Of a DNA stretch of 64,000 bases, positions 57,032 to 64,000 are shown piece by piece. Location of the stretch: assembly GCF_016592435.1 (NCBI RefSeq), contig NZ_AP014545.1, positions 1,682,693-1,746,692 of the forward strand. Direction: 5' to 3'. A program made the translations under genes and the position numbers. Source of the DNA: Amphritea japonica ATCC BAA-1530 (GTDB taxonomy: Bacteria; Pseudomonadota; Gammaproteobacteria; Pseudomonadales; Balneatricaceae). The notes below the pieces were generated by a model that did not search any database, was not told where the DNA came from, and saw only the letters and a program-made list of their open reading frames with translations. The stretch's first letter is position 1. Every line of letters starts with the position of its first letter.

Positions 57032-58748
57032 TGTGATACCGTTTCTTCCTTTGATGTTGGCTGCTCTGGCGGCCATTGTGCTGCGGGGGTGGTTGCGTAA
57101 TCTGATAATGATAGCAGCTCCCATCCTGGGTGCTGTGAACCTGATGGGGATGGAGCAGGGTGTGTTCTGGTCCCTTGACTTTATGGGTTATGCCATGGAG
57201 CCGGTCAAGGTAGATAAACTCAGCCTGATGTTTGGCTACCTCTTCCATCTTGCCTCTTTGATTGCTGTTATTTATGCGCTTCATGTTAAAGATACTATCC
57301 AGCATGTGGCAGGCCAGGCTTACGCAGCAAGTGCTGTAGGGGCAGTCTTTGCTGGCGATCTGCTGACGCTGTTTATATTCTGGGAACTGCTCGCACTGAC
57401 CTCGGTATTCCTTGTCTGGGCTCGCCGGACGGACCGTGCTTACTCTTCTGGCATCCGTTACCTGATCATTCAGGTATTGTCTGGTGTCTTGTTGCTCGTC
57501 GGTCTTTTGATTTTCGCCCAGGTAAATAACAGTTTGTTGTTTACTCAGATCGGCTTGCAGCATGAAGGTATAGCCCAGGTTGGTGCCTGGTTAATTTTCT
57601 TTGCCTTTGGTATCAAGTGTGCGTTCCCGTTTGTGCATAACTGGCTAACCGATGCTTATCCTGAGGCGACTCCAAGCGGTACGGTTTTCTTAGCTTCATT
57701 TACTACAAAGGTTGCCGTGTACGCCTTCGCCCGGGGTTTTCCTGGTGAGGAAATTCTGGTCTGGATAGGCGTCACTATGGCGTGTTTTCCAATATTCTTC
57801 GCCGTAATCGAAAATGATTTGAGGCGTGTACTGGCTTACAGCCTGATCAACCAGATCGGCTTTATGATAGTGGGCATTGGTATCGGTACTGCTATCGCCT
57901 TAAATGGTGCCGTAGCTCACGCCTTTAATGACGTTATCTTTAAAGGCCTGTTGATGATGAGTATGGGAGCAGTCTTGCATATGACTGGTAAAATCAATGG
58001 CTCTGAGCTGGGTGGTTTATATAAAAGTATGCCCAAAACCACCGTGCTCTGTATTGTCGGTGCAGCCTCTATCTCAGCTTTTCCACTGTTCAGCGGTTTC
58101 GTCTCTAAGTCGATGATCATGGCTGCTGCTGTTGCTGAAGGCTATGATGTGGTTTGGTTGTTGTTACTGTTTGCTGCTGCCGGTGTATTCCACCACGCAG
58201 GAATCAAGATCCCTTACTTTGCTTTCTTTGCTCATGATTCGGGTATTCGTACAACAGAGCCGCCTAAAAATATGCTTGTTGCGATGACATTAGCAGCCAT
58301 AGCATGTGTTGTTTTAGGTACTTTCCCAGCCCAGACGGTTTACGCCCTGTTACCCTGGGAGCATAGCTATCAGCCCTATGATGTTACTCACGTGTTAACT
58401 CAGCTTCAGTTGCTGTTTTTCTCAGCGCTCGCTTTTGTATGGCTGAATCTGCGTAATATGTATCCACCTGAGCTTCCATCGACCAATCTTGATACTGATT
58501 GGTTATATCGTAAGCTTGCGCCTGCTTTTGTAACAAGGCTTGCGAGTGCAGTCTACGGTTCATATGCCAGCTTTGAGAAGTCAGTGGCTATTTCGATCAG
58601 GCATATGGTTCAGAATTCATATGATTCAGAGTCAGGCAAACCTAAAGGATATTTTGCAAGGCTCTGGCCAACCGAAACCATGGTCGTTTGGGTAGCGGTA
58701 CTGCTAGCGATTTATCTGATATTTTATTACATACATGATCTGTTGTAA
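57024..58748 (+). CDS. Mrp-type proton channel subunit 3
   Basis: 574 aa, about 14 helices plus a C-terminal amphipathic stretch and a final helix. GDLLTLFIFWELLALTSVFLVWARR, KCAFPFVHNWLTDAYPEATPSGTVFLASFTTKVAVYAFARG and LAYSLINQIGFMIVGIGIG are the channel blocks. ATG at 57024 (MNSVIPFLPLM) is preferred over GTG 57006. It is the last gene of the operon. Having three D/A-like channels in one Mrp cluster is unlike the canonical seven-gene Bacillus set. Confidence 0.9.
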   Translation: MNSVIPFLPLMLAALAAIVLRGWLRNLIMIAAPILGAVNLMGMEQGVFWSLDFMGYAMEPVKVDKLSLMFGYLFHLASLIAVIYALHVKDTIQHVAGQAYAASAVGAVFAGDLLTLFIFWELLALTSVFLVWARRTDRAYSSGIRYLIIQVLSGVLLLVGLLIFAQVNNSLLFTQIGLQHEGIAQVGAWLIFFAFGIKCAFPFVHNWLTDAYPEATPSGTVFLASFTTKVAVYAFARGFPGEEILVWIGVTMACFPIFFAVIENDLRRVLAYSLINQIGFMIVGIGIGTAIALNGAVAHAFNDVIFKGLLMMSMGAVLHMTGKINGSELGGLYKSMPKTTVLCIVGAASISAFPLFSGFVSKSMIMAAAVAEGYDVVWLLLLFAAAGVFHHAGIKIPYFAFFAHDSGIRTTEPPKNMLVAMTLAAIACVVLGTFPAQTVYALLPWEHSYQPYDVTHVLTQLQLLFFSALAFVWLNLRNMYPPELPSTNLDTDWLYRKLAPAFVTRLASAVYGSYASFEKSVAISIRHMVQNSYDSESGKPKGYFARLWPTETMVVWVAVLLAIYLIFYYIHDLL

Positions 58749-58795
58749 TCATCCTGAGAGCATCAGTTTAATATCACCTGAATCTTGCGATAGAC

Positions 58796-58826
58796 TCCTG
58801 TAGGAGCTGATTCCAGCAGCGATTAG
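58796..58826 (+). repeat. REP-like element 1
   Basis: TGTAGGAGCTGATTCCAGCA then GCGATTAG, resembling the TGTAGGAGC-type REP sequences common in pseudomonads and related bacteria. It lies 50 nt after the Mrp operon in a 312-nt intergenic region. Confidence 0.55.
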
Positions 58827-58863
58827 AGGAATAATGATGTAACAGATATAAGCTGTGTTTGTA

Positions 58864-58899
58864 TTGTAGGAGCCGTGCCTGCCCCCACAGTGATAGGGT
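58864..58899 (+). repeat. REP-like element 2
   Basis: Begins with TTGTAGGAGC like element 1 and continues CGTGCCTGCCCCCACAGTGA, in the same orientation about 66 nt downstream. Nothing else in 58749-59060 looks functional, and the ORF here is not credible. Confidence 0.5.
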
Positions 58900-59060
58900 C
58901 TTGTATGACTGCATTCCGCGCCAATTTACCTTTGATTTATATCTACCTGGATATATGATTCAGGATATGTTGTTGGCATGGATGCGGCCCCGCCTACTGG
59001 GAAGTAGGTACTATCTCTCCGTAATAAAATTTTTTTCATGTTTAAAATTGGGAAGAGTAG

Positions 59061-59630
59061 ATGAACATCGCAATAGCTTTGCTACAGCGTGCTTCGAAAG
59101 GTAAAACCGTTTTAGCGTTGTTTGTTCTGACTAACCTGATTTATGGTGTGATACTGGGCTATTCAATCCCTTTGGTGCTAAGTTTTTCTCCGGATTCTAT
59201 TCTGTTTGATATGTCTCCAGCGGGATATAGTTACGAGCAAGCGGTTGATCTATTACAGTCGCTGAGAGCTGAAGGACGGAATGCATATTTAAGCGTTCAG
59301 ATACCTTTGGATTTTGTCTATCCAGGGATGTTTGCAGTTTCCTATACTTTGCTCTTCACGTGGATACTCAAGCAGTACCTTCCTCTTGGTTCAACGCTAT
59401 TCGCTCTATCGTTTATTCCTCTTTTAGCAGGTGCGTTTGATTACCTGGAAAATCTGGGCATTATCCTAATGCTTAATGAATATCCTGACGTATCTGAAAT
59501 AGTTGTGAGTATTTCTAGTGGCTTCACTATTGCGAAAAGTGGTTTTACGACAATTTTCTTTGTGCTGCTAATTATCGCTTTAGCTGTACTTATCGTGCGG
59601 AAGGTAAGAAAGAACTCTGCAGTTTCATGA
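59061..59630 (+). CDS. Four-helix membrane protein, unknown
   Basis: 189 aa. Hydrophobic segments lie near residues 17-42, 90-108, 113-135 and 160-182, with a soluble loop of about 45 residues after the first (GYSYEQAVDLLQSLRAEGR). PLDFVYPGMFAVSYTLLF and AGAFDYLENLGIILML are distinctive. GGAAGAG lies 8 nt before the ATG. I recognise no family. It is a single gene between the Mrp operon and the OsmC-YcaO gene. Confidence 0.78.
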   Translation: MNIAIALLQRASKGKTVLALFVLTNLIYGVILGYSIPLVLSFSPDSILFDMSPAGYSYEQAVDLLQSLRAEGRNAYLSVQIPLDFVYPGMFAVSYTLLFTWILKQYLPLGSTLFALSFIPLLAGAFDYLENLGIILMLNEYPDVSEIVVSISSGFTIAKSGFTTIFFVLLIIALAVLIVRKVRKNSAVS

Positions 59631-59719
59631 GGTTGGGTGTGCTCATCACGGCATAGACGAGAGTTGGTAGAAGAATATTCTTTTTCGAGAATCTTACATC
59701 GTTAAGCCCTTCAAGATTG

Positions 59720-59810
59720 TCTTCGTTTTAATGCGCTTATTAGTGCTAAAATGCCCGCCAATTCAAGGCGCCTACAGTCTGTTCCTAACGCCTATTTTGT
59801 ATTAAACGAT
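59720..59810 (+). repeat. Dispersed promoter-like repeat, copy C (upstream of osmC-ycaO)
   Basis: TCTTCGTTTTAATGCGCTTA, TTAGTGCTAAAATGCCCGCC and CTACAGTCTG match copies A and B. TAAAAT at 59747-59752, followed by GCCCGCC, sits about 75 nt before the start codon, so here it is very likely the functional promoter and 5' UTR. A GC-rich discriminator after the -10 is typical of promoters under stringent control. Confidence 0.72.
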
Positions 59811-59828
59811 TTCGGAAAGAGTATTCAA

Positions 59829-62030
59829 ATGGAAATCAAAGTAAATTTTTTAGAAAATCTCAGGCTTGAAGCAAAGTTTGATGATTTCACCGTTACCGCG
59901 GACCAGCCTATTCGTTACAAAGGTGATGGTTCTGCGCCTAGTCCGTTTGATTACTTTCTGGCTTCGTCTGCGCTCTGTGCAGCGTACTTTGTAAAGGTTT
60001 ACTGTAAGGCGCGTGATATTCCGACTGATGACATCAGGTTGTCACAAAACAATATTGTGGATCCGGAAAATCGCTATAACCAGATTTTTCAGATACAGGT
60101 TGAGCTGCCGGAATCTATTTCTGAAAAAGACCGTACCGGTATCCTGCGTTCAATAGATCGCTGTACGGTTAAGAAAGTGGTACAGGCGGGCCCTGACTTT
60201 AAGATCGAAGAGGTGGAGGATCTGGATACCGATGCTTCGATTATGGCGACAGGGATTACGGCTGAGGGTCACGAGACCCGTATTCTGGGTAAAGACCTTC
60301 CGCTGGAGCAGACCATCGCCAATATGACTGGTGTGCTGGAAGCGCTGGGCATGAAAATTGATATCACTTCGTGGCGAAATATTGTCCCCAACGTCTGGTC
60401 GCTGAATATCCGGGATGCTGCATCAGAGCTTTGTTTTACCAACGGTAAAGGGGCTACCAAAGAGAGTGCGCTCTGTTCTGCATTGGGCGAGTTTATCGAG
60501 CGCCTGAGCTGTAACTTCTTTTATAACGATCAGTACTTCGGTGAAGAGCTGGCTAATGCAGAGTTTGTTCACTATCCCAATGAGCAATGGTTTCCACTGA
60601 CCGAAGATGATTCGATTCCTACCGGGTTATTGGATGATTACTGTCTGGAGATCTACAACCCGGATGGTGAGCTGAACGGCTCTAACCTGATTGATACAAA
60701 TTCAGGTAATGTTGAGCGGGGTATCTGTGCACTGCCGTATCAGCGCCAGTCTGATGGTGAAACCGTTTGGTTCCCCTCCAACCTGATGGAAAACCTGTTT
60801 CTCAGTAATGGTATGAGCGCGGGTAATAATCTGTTTGAAGCAAAGGTTCAGTGCCTTTCTGAGATTTTTGAGCGGGCGGTTAAACGTCAGATCATTGAAC
60901 AGGAAATTGTCCTGCCGGATGTGCCAGAGGCTGTGCTGGCGAAATATCCCGGTATTCAGGCGGGGATTAAGGGCCTTGAAGACCAGGGCTTCCCGGTACT
61001 GGTTAAAGACGCCTCGTTGGGTGGTCAGTTCCCGGTCATGTGTGTCACGCTGATGAATCCGCGGACCGGTGGTGTATTTGCTTCGTTTGGTGCCCATCCT
61101 AGTTTTGAAGTTGCACTGGAACGTAGTCTGACCGAGTTACTACAGGGGCGCTCATTTGAAGGGCTGAATGATGTCCCCAAACCGACCTTTAACAGTCATG
61201 CGGTAACTGAGCCTAATAATTTCGTGGAACACTTTATTGATTCTACCGGGGTGATCTCCTGGCGTTTCTTCAGTGACAAGGCGGAGTATGAGTTTGTTGA
61301 ATGGGATTTTTCTGGTTCTAACGAAGAAGAATGCAACAGTTTGATGGCTATCTGTGAAGCGCTGGGTAAAGAGGTGTATGTTGCCACTTTTGAGGACTTT
61401 GCGACTGACAGCTATCAGACCGCTGCCTGCCGGATTCTGGTGCCGGATTACTCCGAAGTCTATCCGGTGGAGGATCTGGTATGGGACAACACCAATAAAG
61501 CGATCTACTTCCGCGAAGATATCCTCAACCTTCATCGTCTTGAAGATGAGCAATTGGCTGAGCTGGTGGAACGGCTGGAAGAGAGTGAAGAAGATAACTA
61601 CACAGAGATTAAAACGCTGATTGGTATCGAGTTCGATGAGAATACCGTCTGGGGACAGCTCACGGTTCTGGAACTGAAAATCCTGATCTATCTGGCGCTG
61701 GAACAGTTTGAAGAGGCGCTGGAGCTGGTGGAGAGCTTCCTGCAGTACAACGATAATACCGTCGAGCGAGGTATGTTCTATCAGGCGATGAGTGCCGCTC
61801 TGGAAATATTACTGAGTGATGAGCTTGAGCTTGAAGATTTCAGCTATAACCTGTGTCGCATGTTTGGTGATGAGGTAATGAGCGCTGTAGTGGGGACAAT
61901 AAATGGCGACCTGCGTTTTTATGGCCTGACGCCCACCAGCATGAAGCTGGAAGGTTTAGATAAGCACCTGAGATTGATCGAAAGTTATAAGAAACTGCAT
62001 AAAGCCCGCGGCGCCCGATGGGTGGAATAA
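59829..62030 (+). CDS. OsmC-YcaO fusion protein
   Basis: 733 aa from the ATG at 59829 (MEIKVNFLENLRLEAKFDDF), preceded by GGAAAGAG. The ATG at 59751 lies inside the promoter-like repeat and is rejected. Residues ~1-135 are an OsmC-type domain (GSAPSPFDYFLASSALCAAYF, DRCTVKKVV with Cys). Residues ~190-540 are YcaO (GKGATKESALCSALGEFIERLSC, ATP-site Glu-rich motifs, SEIFERAVKRQ). A helical C-terminus follows. E. coli YcaO lacks the OsmC part and supports RimO methylthiolation of ribosomal protein S12. A similar role is likely but unproven. Confidence 0.92.
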   Translation: MEIKVNFLENLRLEAKFDDFTVTADQPIRYKGDGSAPSPFDYFLASSALCAAYFVKVYCKARDIPTDDIRLSQNNIVDPENRYNQIFQIQVELPESISEKDRTGILRSIDRCTVKKVVQAGPDFKIEEVEDLDTDASIMATGITAEGHETRILGKDLPLEQTIANMTGVLEALGMKIDITSWRNIVPNVWSLNIRDAASELCFTNGKGATKESALCSALGEFIERLSCNFFYNDQYFGEELANAEFVHYPNEQWFPLTEDDSIPTGLLDDYCLEIYNPDGELNGSNLIDTNSGNVERGICALPYQRQSDGETVWFPSNLMENLFLSNGMSAGNNLFEAKVQCLSEIFERAVKRQIIEQEIVLPDVPEAVLAKYPGIQAGIKGLEDQGFPVLVKDASLGGQFPVMCVTLMNPRTGGVFASFGAHPSFEVALERSLTELLQGRSFEGLNDVPKPTFNSHAVTEPNNFVEHFIDSTGVISWRFFSDKAEYEFVEWDFSGSNEEECNSLMAICEALGKEVYVATFEDFATDSYQTAACRILVPDYSEVYPVEDLVWDNTNKAIYFREDILNLHRLEDEQLAELVERLEESEEDNYTEIKTLIGIEFDENTVWGQLTVLELKILIYLALEQFEEALELVESFLQYNDNTVERGMFYQAMSAALEILLSDELELEDFSYNLCRMFGDEVMSAVVGTINGDLRFYGLTPTSMKLEGLDKHLRLIESYKKLHKARGARWVE

Positions 62031-62056
62031 ATCTATTAATGATGACGGTGTAAAGT

Positions 62057-62087
62057 AAAACCCAGTGCTCAGGACTGGTTTTTTTCT
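62057..62087 (+). terminator. Terminator of osmC-ycaO
   Basis: CCAGT, loop GCTCAGG, ACTGG followed by seven T, 30 nt after the stop. Confidence 0.82.
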
Positions 62088-62124
62088 TTCTAAAAGCCAG
62101 AGTGGGTAAACGGATAAGTCTCTG

Positions 62125-62466
62125 TTACAAGAACATGGCAATCTTTAAGGGTTTACTGTCGCCGAGCCACATAACGTATTTGGTGTGATCATCAAGATCG
62201 TTTCCGGTTATTGGATGAAGAAAAACGGTCAGGCCGTTTCTATTCAGTGTCAGCCACGGCAGTACTTCACCAATCTTTTTAGCATCAAAGGAGAGTTGGC
62301 AGCTCCACTCGGTGTGCGGTCCAACCGGTTTTTGATGAATCCTTCCCATAGACACGCCCAGGACGGCATGGGCTTGTTGACATAATTCAGTCGCCTGGTC
62401 GAGGCTCTGTGCGTCGAAATAGACGTGAGCATGATAGGCTGAAATCTCTGTAGATGTTTGTGTCAT
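62125..62466 (-). CDS. DOPA 4,5-dioxygenase family protein
   Basis: 113 aa, cytoplasmic. AYHAHVYFDAQSLDQA, GPHTEWSCQLSF and FLHPITGNDLDDHTKYVMWLG are the family blocks and supply the histidines expected to bind metal. Bacterial members are widespread, but a physiological substrate is generally not known. It is convergent with osmC-ycaO. Confidence 0.9.
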   Translation of the reverse strand: MTQTSTEISAYHAHVYFDAQSLDQATELCQQAHAVLGVSMGRIHQKPVGPHTEWSCQLSFDAKKIGEVLPWLTLNRNGLTVFLHPITGNDLDDHTKYVMWLGDSKPLKIAMFL

Positions 62467-62660
62467 GGTAATACCTGAATTTGTCGGCGGTGGCAGATCA
62501 TAGATGAATGCGATTTATTGAAGCAATTATTATCGTATAACTAAAGCGCAGCAGGCAATAACAGTCAGGTAATAAAAGATCATGGCGGAGGGCCTTTGAC
62601 GCAGGAAGGCCACAGGATATAGTGTGTCATGTTAAATTTCAGAGATCATAGGAATGCTAA

Positions 62661-63089
62661 ATGAATAAGACCCATGTACAGGTATCACTGACACTGGATG
62701 CTGCTTTGGTGATCGCTCAGGCGGCCATTAGTAAAGGCAATGAACTGGGCGTTAAACTAAATGCTGTAGTAGTTGATAGTGCCGGCAACAGGCTGGTTTC
62801 GTTGAGAGAGCCGGGTGCTGCAATGCCGGCGATGGACTTTGCTGAAAAGAAAGCTTATACCGCTGCAAACTTTAAAATACCAACTGAGAAATGGTCTGCT
62901 GTATTAGAGGGGCAGACTGTTCTTGCCAATGGTTTGGCGCAACATGAAAAAGTAGCGCTTTTTGGGGGTGGATTGCCGGTGTTGAGCGAAGGCGTTGTTG
63001 TCGGAGCTATAGGGGTTTCAGGTGGTAAGGTAGCCGAAGATATTCAGTGTGCTGAAGCGGGAATTGAAGCGCTTAATGCGCTTGCTTAA
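62661..63089 (+). CDS. GlcG/HbpS-family haem-binding-like protein
   Basis: 142 aa. The DUF336 pattern is clear: LTLDAALVIAQAAISKGNELG, VVVDSAGNRLVSLREPGAAM, DFAEKKAYTAANF and GALGVSGG-like VVGAIGVSGGKVAEDIQCAEAG. There is no signal peptide, so it is cytoplasmic. Members bind haem or act next to glycolate or diol metabolism. There is no informative neighbour here. Confidence 0.9.
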   Translation: MNKTHVQVSLTLDAALVIAQAAISKGNELGVKLNAVVVDSAGNRLVSLREPGAAMPAMDFAEKKAYTAANFKIPTEKWSAVLEGQTVLANGLAQHEKVALFGGGLPVLSEGVVVGAIGVSGGKVAEDIQCAEAGIEALNALA

Positions 63090-63146
63090 ACCGTAAGGAT
63101 CTTCTTTCATTACTGAGCAGAGCGGCAGAACGGGTCTTCAAAGCTG

Positions 63147-63180
63147 TAGTAGAAACTGACGCAATGGTCAGTTTCTACTA
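63147..63180. terminator. Strong symmetric hairpin between convergent genes
   Basis: TAGTAGAAACTGAC, loop GCAATG, GTCAGTTTCTACTA: a perfect 14-bp stem. There is no long T-run, so termination may rely on the stem or the element may also protect transcript ends. Confidence 0.7.
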
Positions 63181-63185
63181 AGGCT

Positions 63186-64000
63186 TCAGGCTGTACGGCT
63201 CTGTTCTCTGAGCTGTAGATACTTTTTACTGAGTCGGTCTTCTGTTGTGCAGATACTTAACAAATCATCGATGAAATGGTTAAGTGCACGCTGCTCAATC
63301 TGTTTGATCTGCTGCTGTTGTGTCTCATTGAGCATGTGATACATAGTAGCTGCACCAAAATCACCTACGATGATGTTGGCCTCCTCATCAAACAGGGCGT
63401 TATGCGCGTATAAGTCGCCATGGCACACCTGGTTCAGGTGTATATGTGCAAATACACTTTTCATTTGAGTAACAATTTTTTCAATTTGCTCAATGGTTAA
63501 AGTGAAGCCAAGTGGAAAGTTATCCCGTGTGCAGCTTTGAAAGCAGGGGGGTAAGCCTAAATTACTGTAGTGGGAAGGTATCAGCTCCATCAGTAATGCT
63601 AAATAGCCGCTTTCATTTACCTGTGCCAAAGACTTAACTAAATTCGGATGATGGCCCGCTTTCAGACAGGCTTGTAATTCGTCTTTTGGGTAGCCGTCAC
63701 TGGTGATCTGTCCCTTAAATACTTTAACGGCAATTTCATCAGGGAAATTAGACGGTTGTTCATTCCAGTGAGCCTTTGAAATAATGCCTGACGCGCCGCG
63801 GCCAAGGATCTCTTGTAATGAGTAGCTGGATGATGGTATTTCTGGAACTGAGTGGGTATTTTCATCTGACAGGCTAAATGGGTTGCCCGAAAAGGCCAGC
63901 CATGCGAGTTTAGGCAGATTTAGCAATTGATCCGGGCACTCAGCTAACTGGTTAGCTGAAATACGCACTAACTCAAGGTTTTTCGACTGAGCTAATGTTT
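63186..64000 (-). CDS. Leucine-rich-repeat protein kinase, 3' part (5' end outside the window)
   Basis: About 271 codons are visible. The reading frame continues past the right edge with LRR text (LELVRISANQLAECPDQLLNLPKLAWLAFSGNPF). A eukaryotic-like kinase follows: glycine loop LGRGASGIISKA, ATP-binding Lys in EIAVKVFKG, catalytic loop HGDLYAHN and DFG in VGDFGAATM, so catalytic residues are present. Substrates are unknown. The order LRR then kinase matches a bacterial family annotated in various Proteobacteria. Confidence 0.88.
   Translation of the reverse strand, partial: TLAQSKNLELVRISANQLAECPDQLLNLPKLAWLAFSGNPFSLSDENTHSVPEIPSSSYSLQEILGRGASGIISKAHWNEQPSNFPDEIAVKVFKGQITSDGYPKDELQACLKAGHHPNLVKSLAQVNESGYLALLMELIPSHYSNLGLPPCFQSCTRDNFPLGFTLTIEQIEKIVTQMKSVFAHIHLNQVCHGDLYAHNALFDEEANIIVGDFGAATMYHMLNETQQQQIKQIEQRALNHFIDDLLSICTTEDRLSKKYLQLREQSRTA

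Noticed and set aside
58859-59104. 81-aa ORF in the REP-like region
   Set aside because: TTG start, Cys/Arg-rich composition, overlaps REP-like repeats and the next real gene.

Overview
The window looks like chromosome of a marine gammaproteobacterium related to Oceanospirillales such as Neptunomonas, Amphritea or Marinobacterium. This is inferred from the Na+-pumping NADH dehydrogenase, the 13-residue-repeat RNase E tail, and a gene order (mfd, gap, nqrABCDEF, apbE, nqrM, sthA, PilZ gene, lolCD, comEC, exbBD, lpxK, kdsB, ptpA, murB, rne, rluC) that I recall as largely shared with Pseudomonas. No rRNA, tRNA, CRISPR array, prophage or recognisable defence locus was seen.

1-13.4 kb: the 5' part of mfd (minus strand), a divergent GAPDH with an N-terminal extension, then a complete Na+-NQR operon with its maturation factors ApbE (flavinylation) and NqrM (iron), followed by soluble transhydrogenase. 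Together these handle NADH oxidation, sodium-motive force and NADPH/NADH balance. 13.4-17.2 kb: a minus-strand set holding a small membrane protein, a Tus-like replication-terminator protein and a PilZ protein, then lolC-lolD. 17.2-35.8 kb: envelope and housekeeping genes (DUF2062, comEC, exbBD, lpxK, trm112-like, kdsB, ptpA, murB, rne, rluC, a KfrA-like coiled-coil gene, cysB). A three-gene block (DUF2189, PlsB-like acyltransferase, alpha/beta hydrolase) sits between kdsB and ptpA.

35.8-45.2 kb: accessory and regulatory genes: DUF2889, a TRAP transporter QM pair plus universal stress protein without a binding-protein gene, a LysR regulator, an EAL-HDOD signalling protein, a RbgA/YlqF GTPase, a double-CDGSH Fe-S protein and an HI0933-type flavoprotein. 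45.2-50.9 kb: a two-gene cytochrome operon (diheme c, NapC/NirT tetraheme) whose third gene appears to be cut off after 41 codons. It is followed by a gene graveyard (IS3 OrfA relic, minus-strand coding relic), a YegD-type Hsp70 and an OxyR-like regulator that lacks the peroxidatic cysteine. Two copies of a dispersed ~100-bp promoter-like repeat lie here; the third lies at 59.7 kb.

50.9-58.7 kb: an eight-gene Mrp-type cation/H+ antiporter operon with three proton-channel (D-like) subunits and a DUF4040-MnhB fusion, divergent from the OxyR-like gene across a perfect ATAG-N7-CTAT palindrome. 58.7-64 kb: REP-like repeats, a small membrane protein, an OsmC-YcaO fusion, a DOPA-dioxygenase-family protein, a GlcG/HbpS-type protein and the 3' part of a leucine-rich-repeat protein kinase.

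The observations most worth following up are the Tus-like protein beside a PilZ gene, the three-copy promoter-like repeat, the truncated cytochrome operon and the Mrp/OxyR-like divergon. None is claimed as a proven new system.
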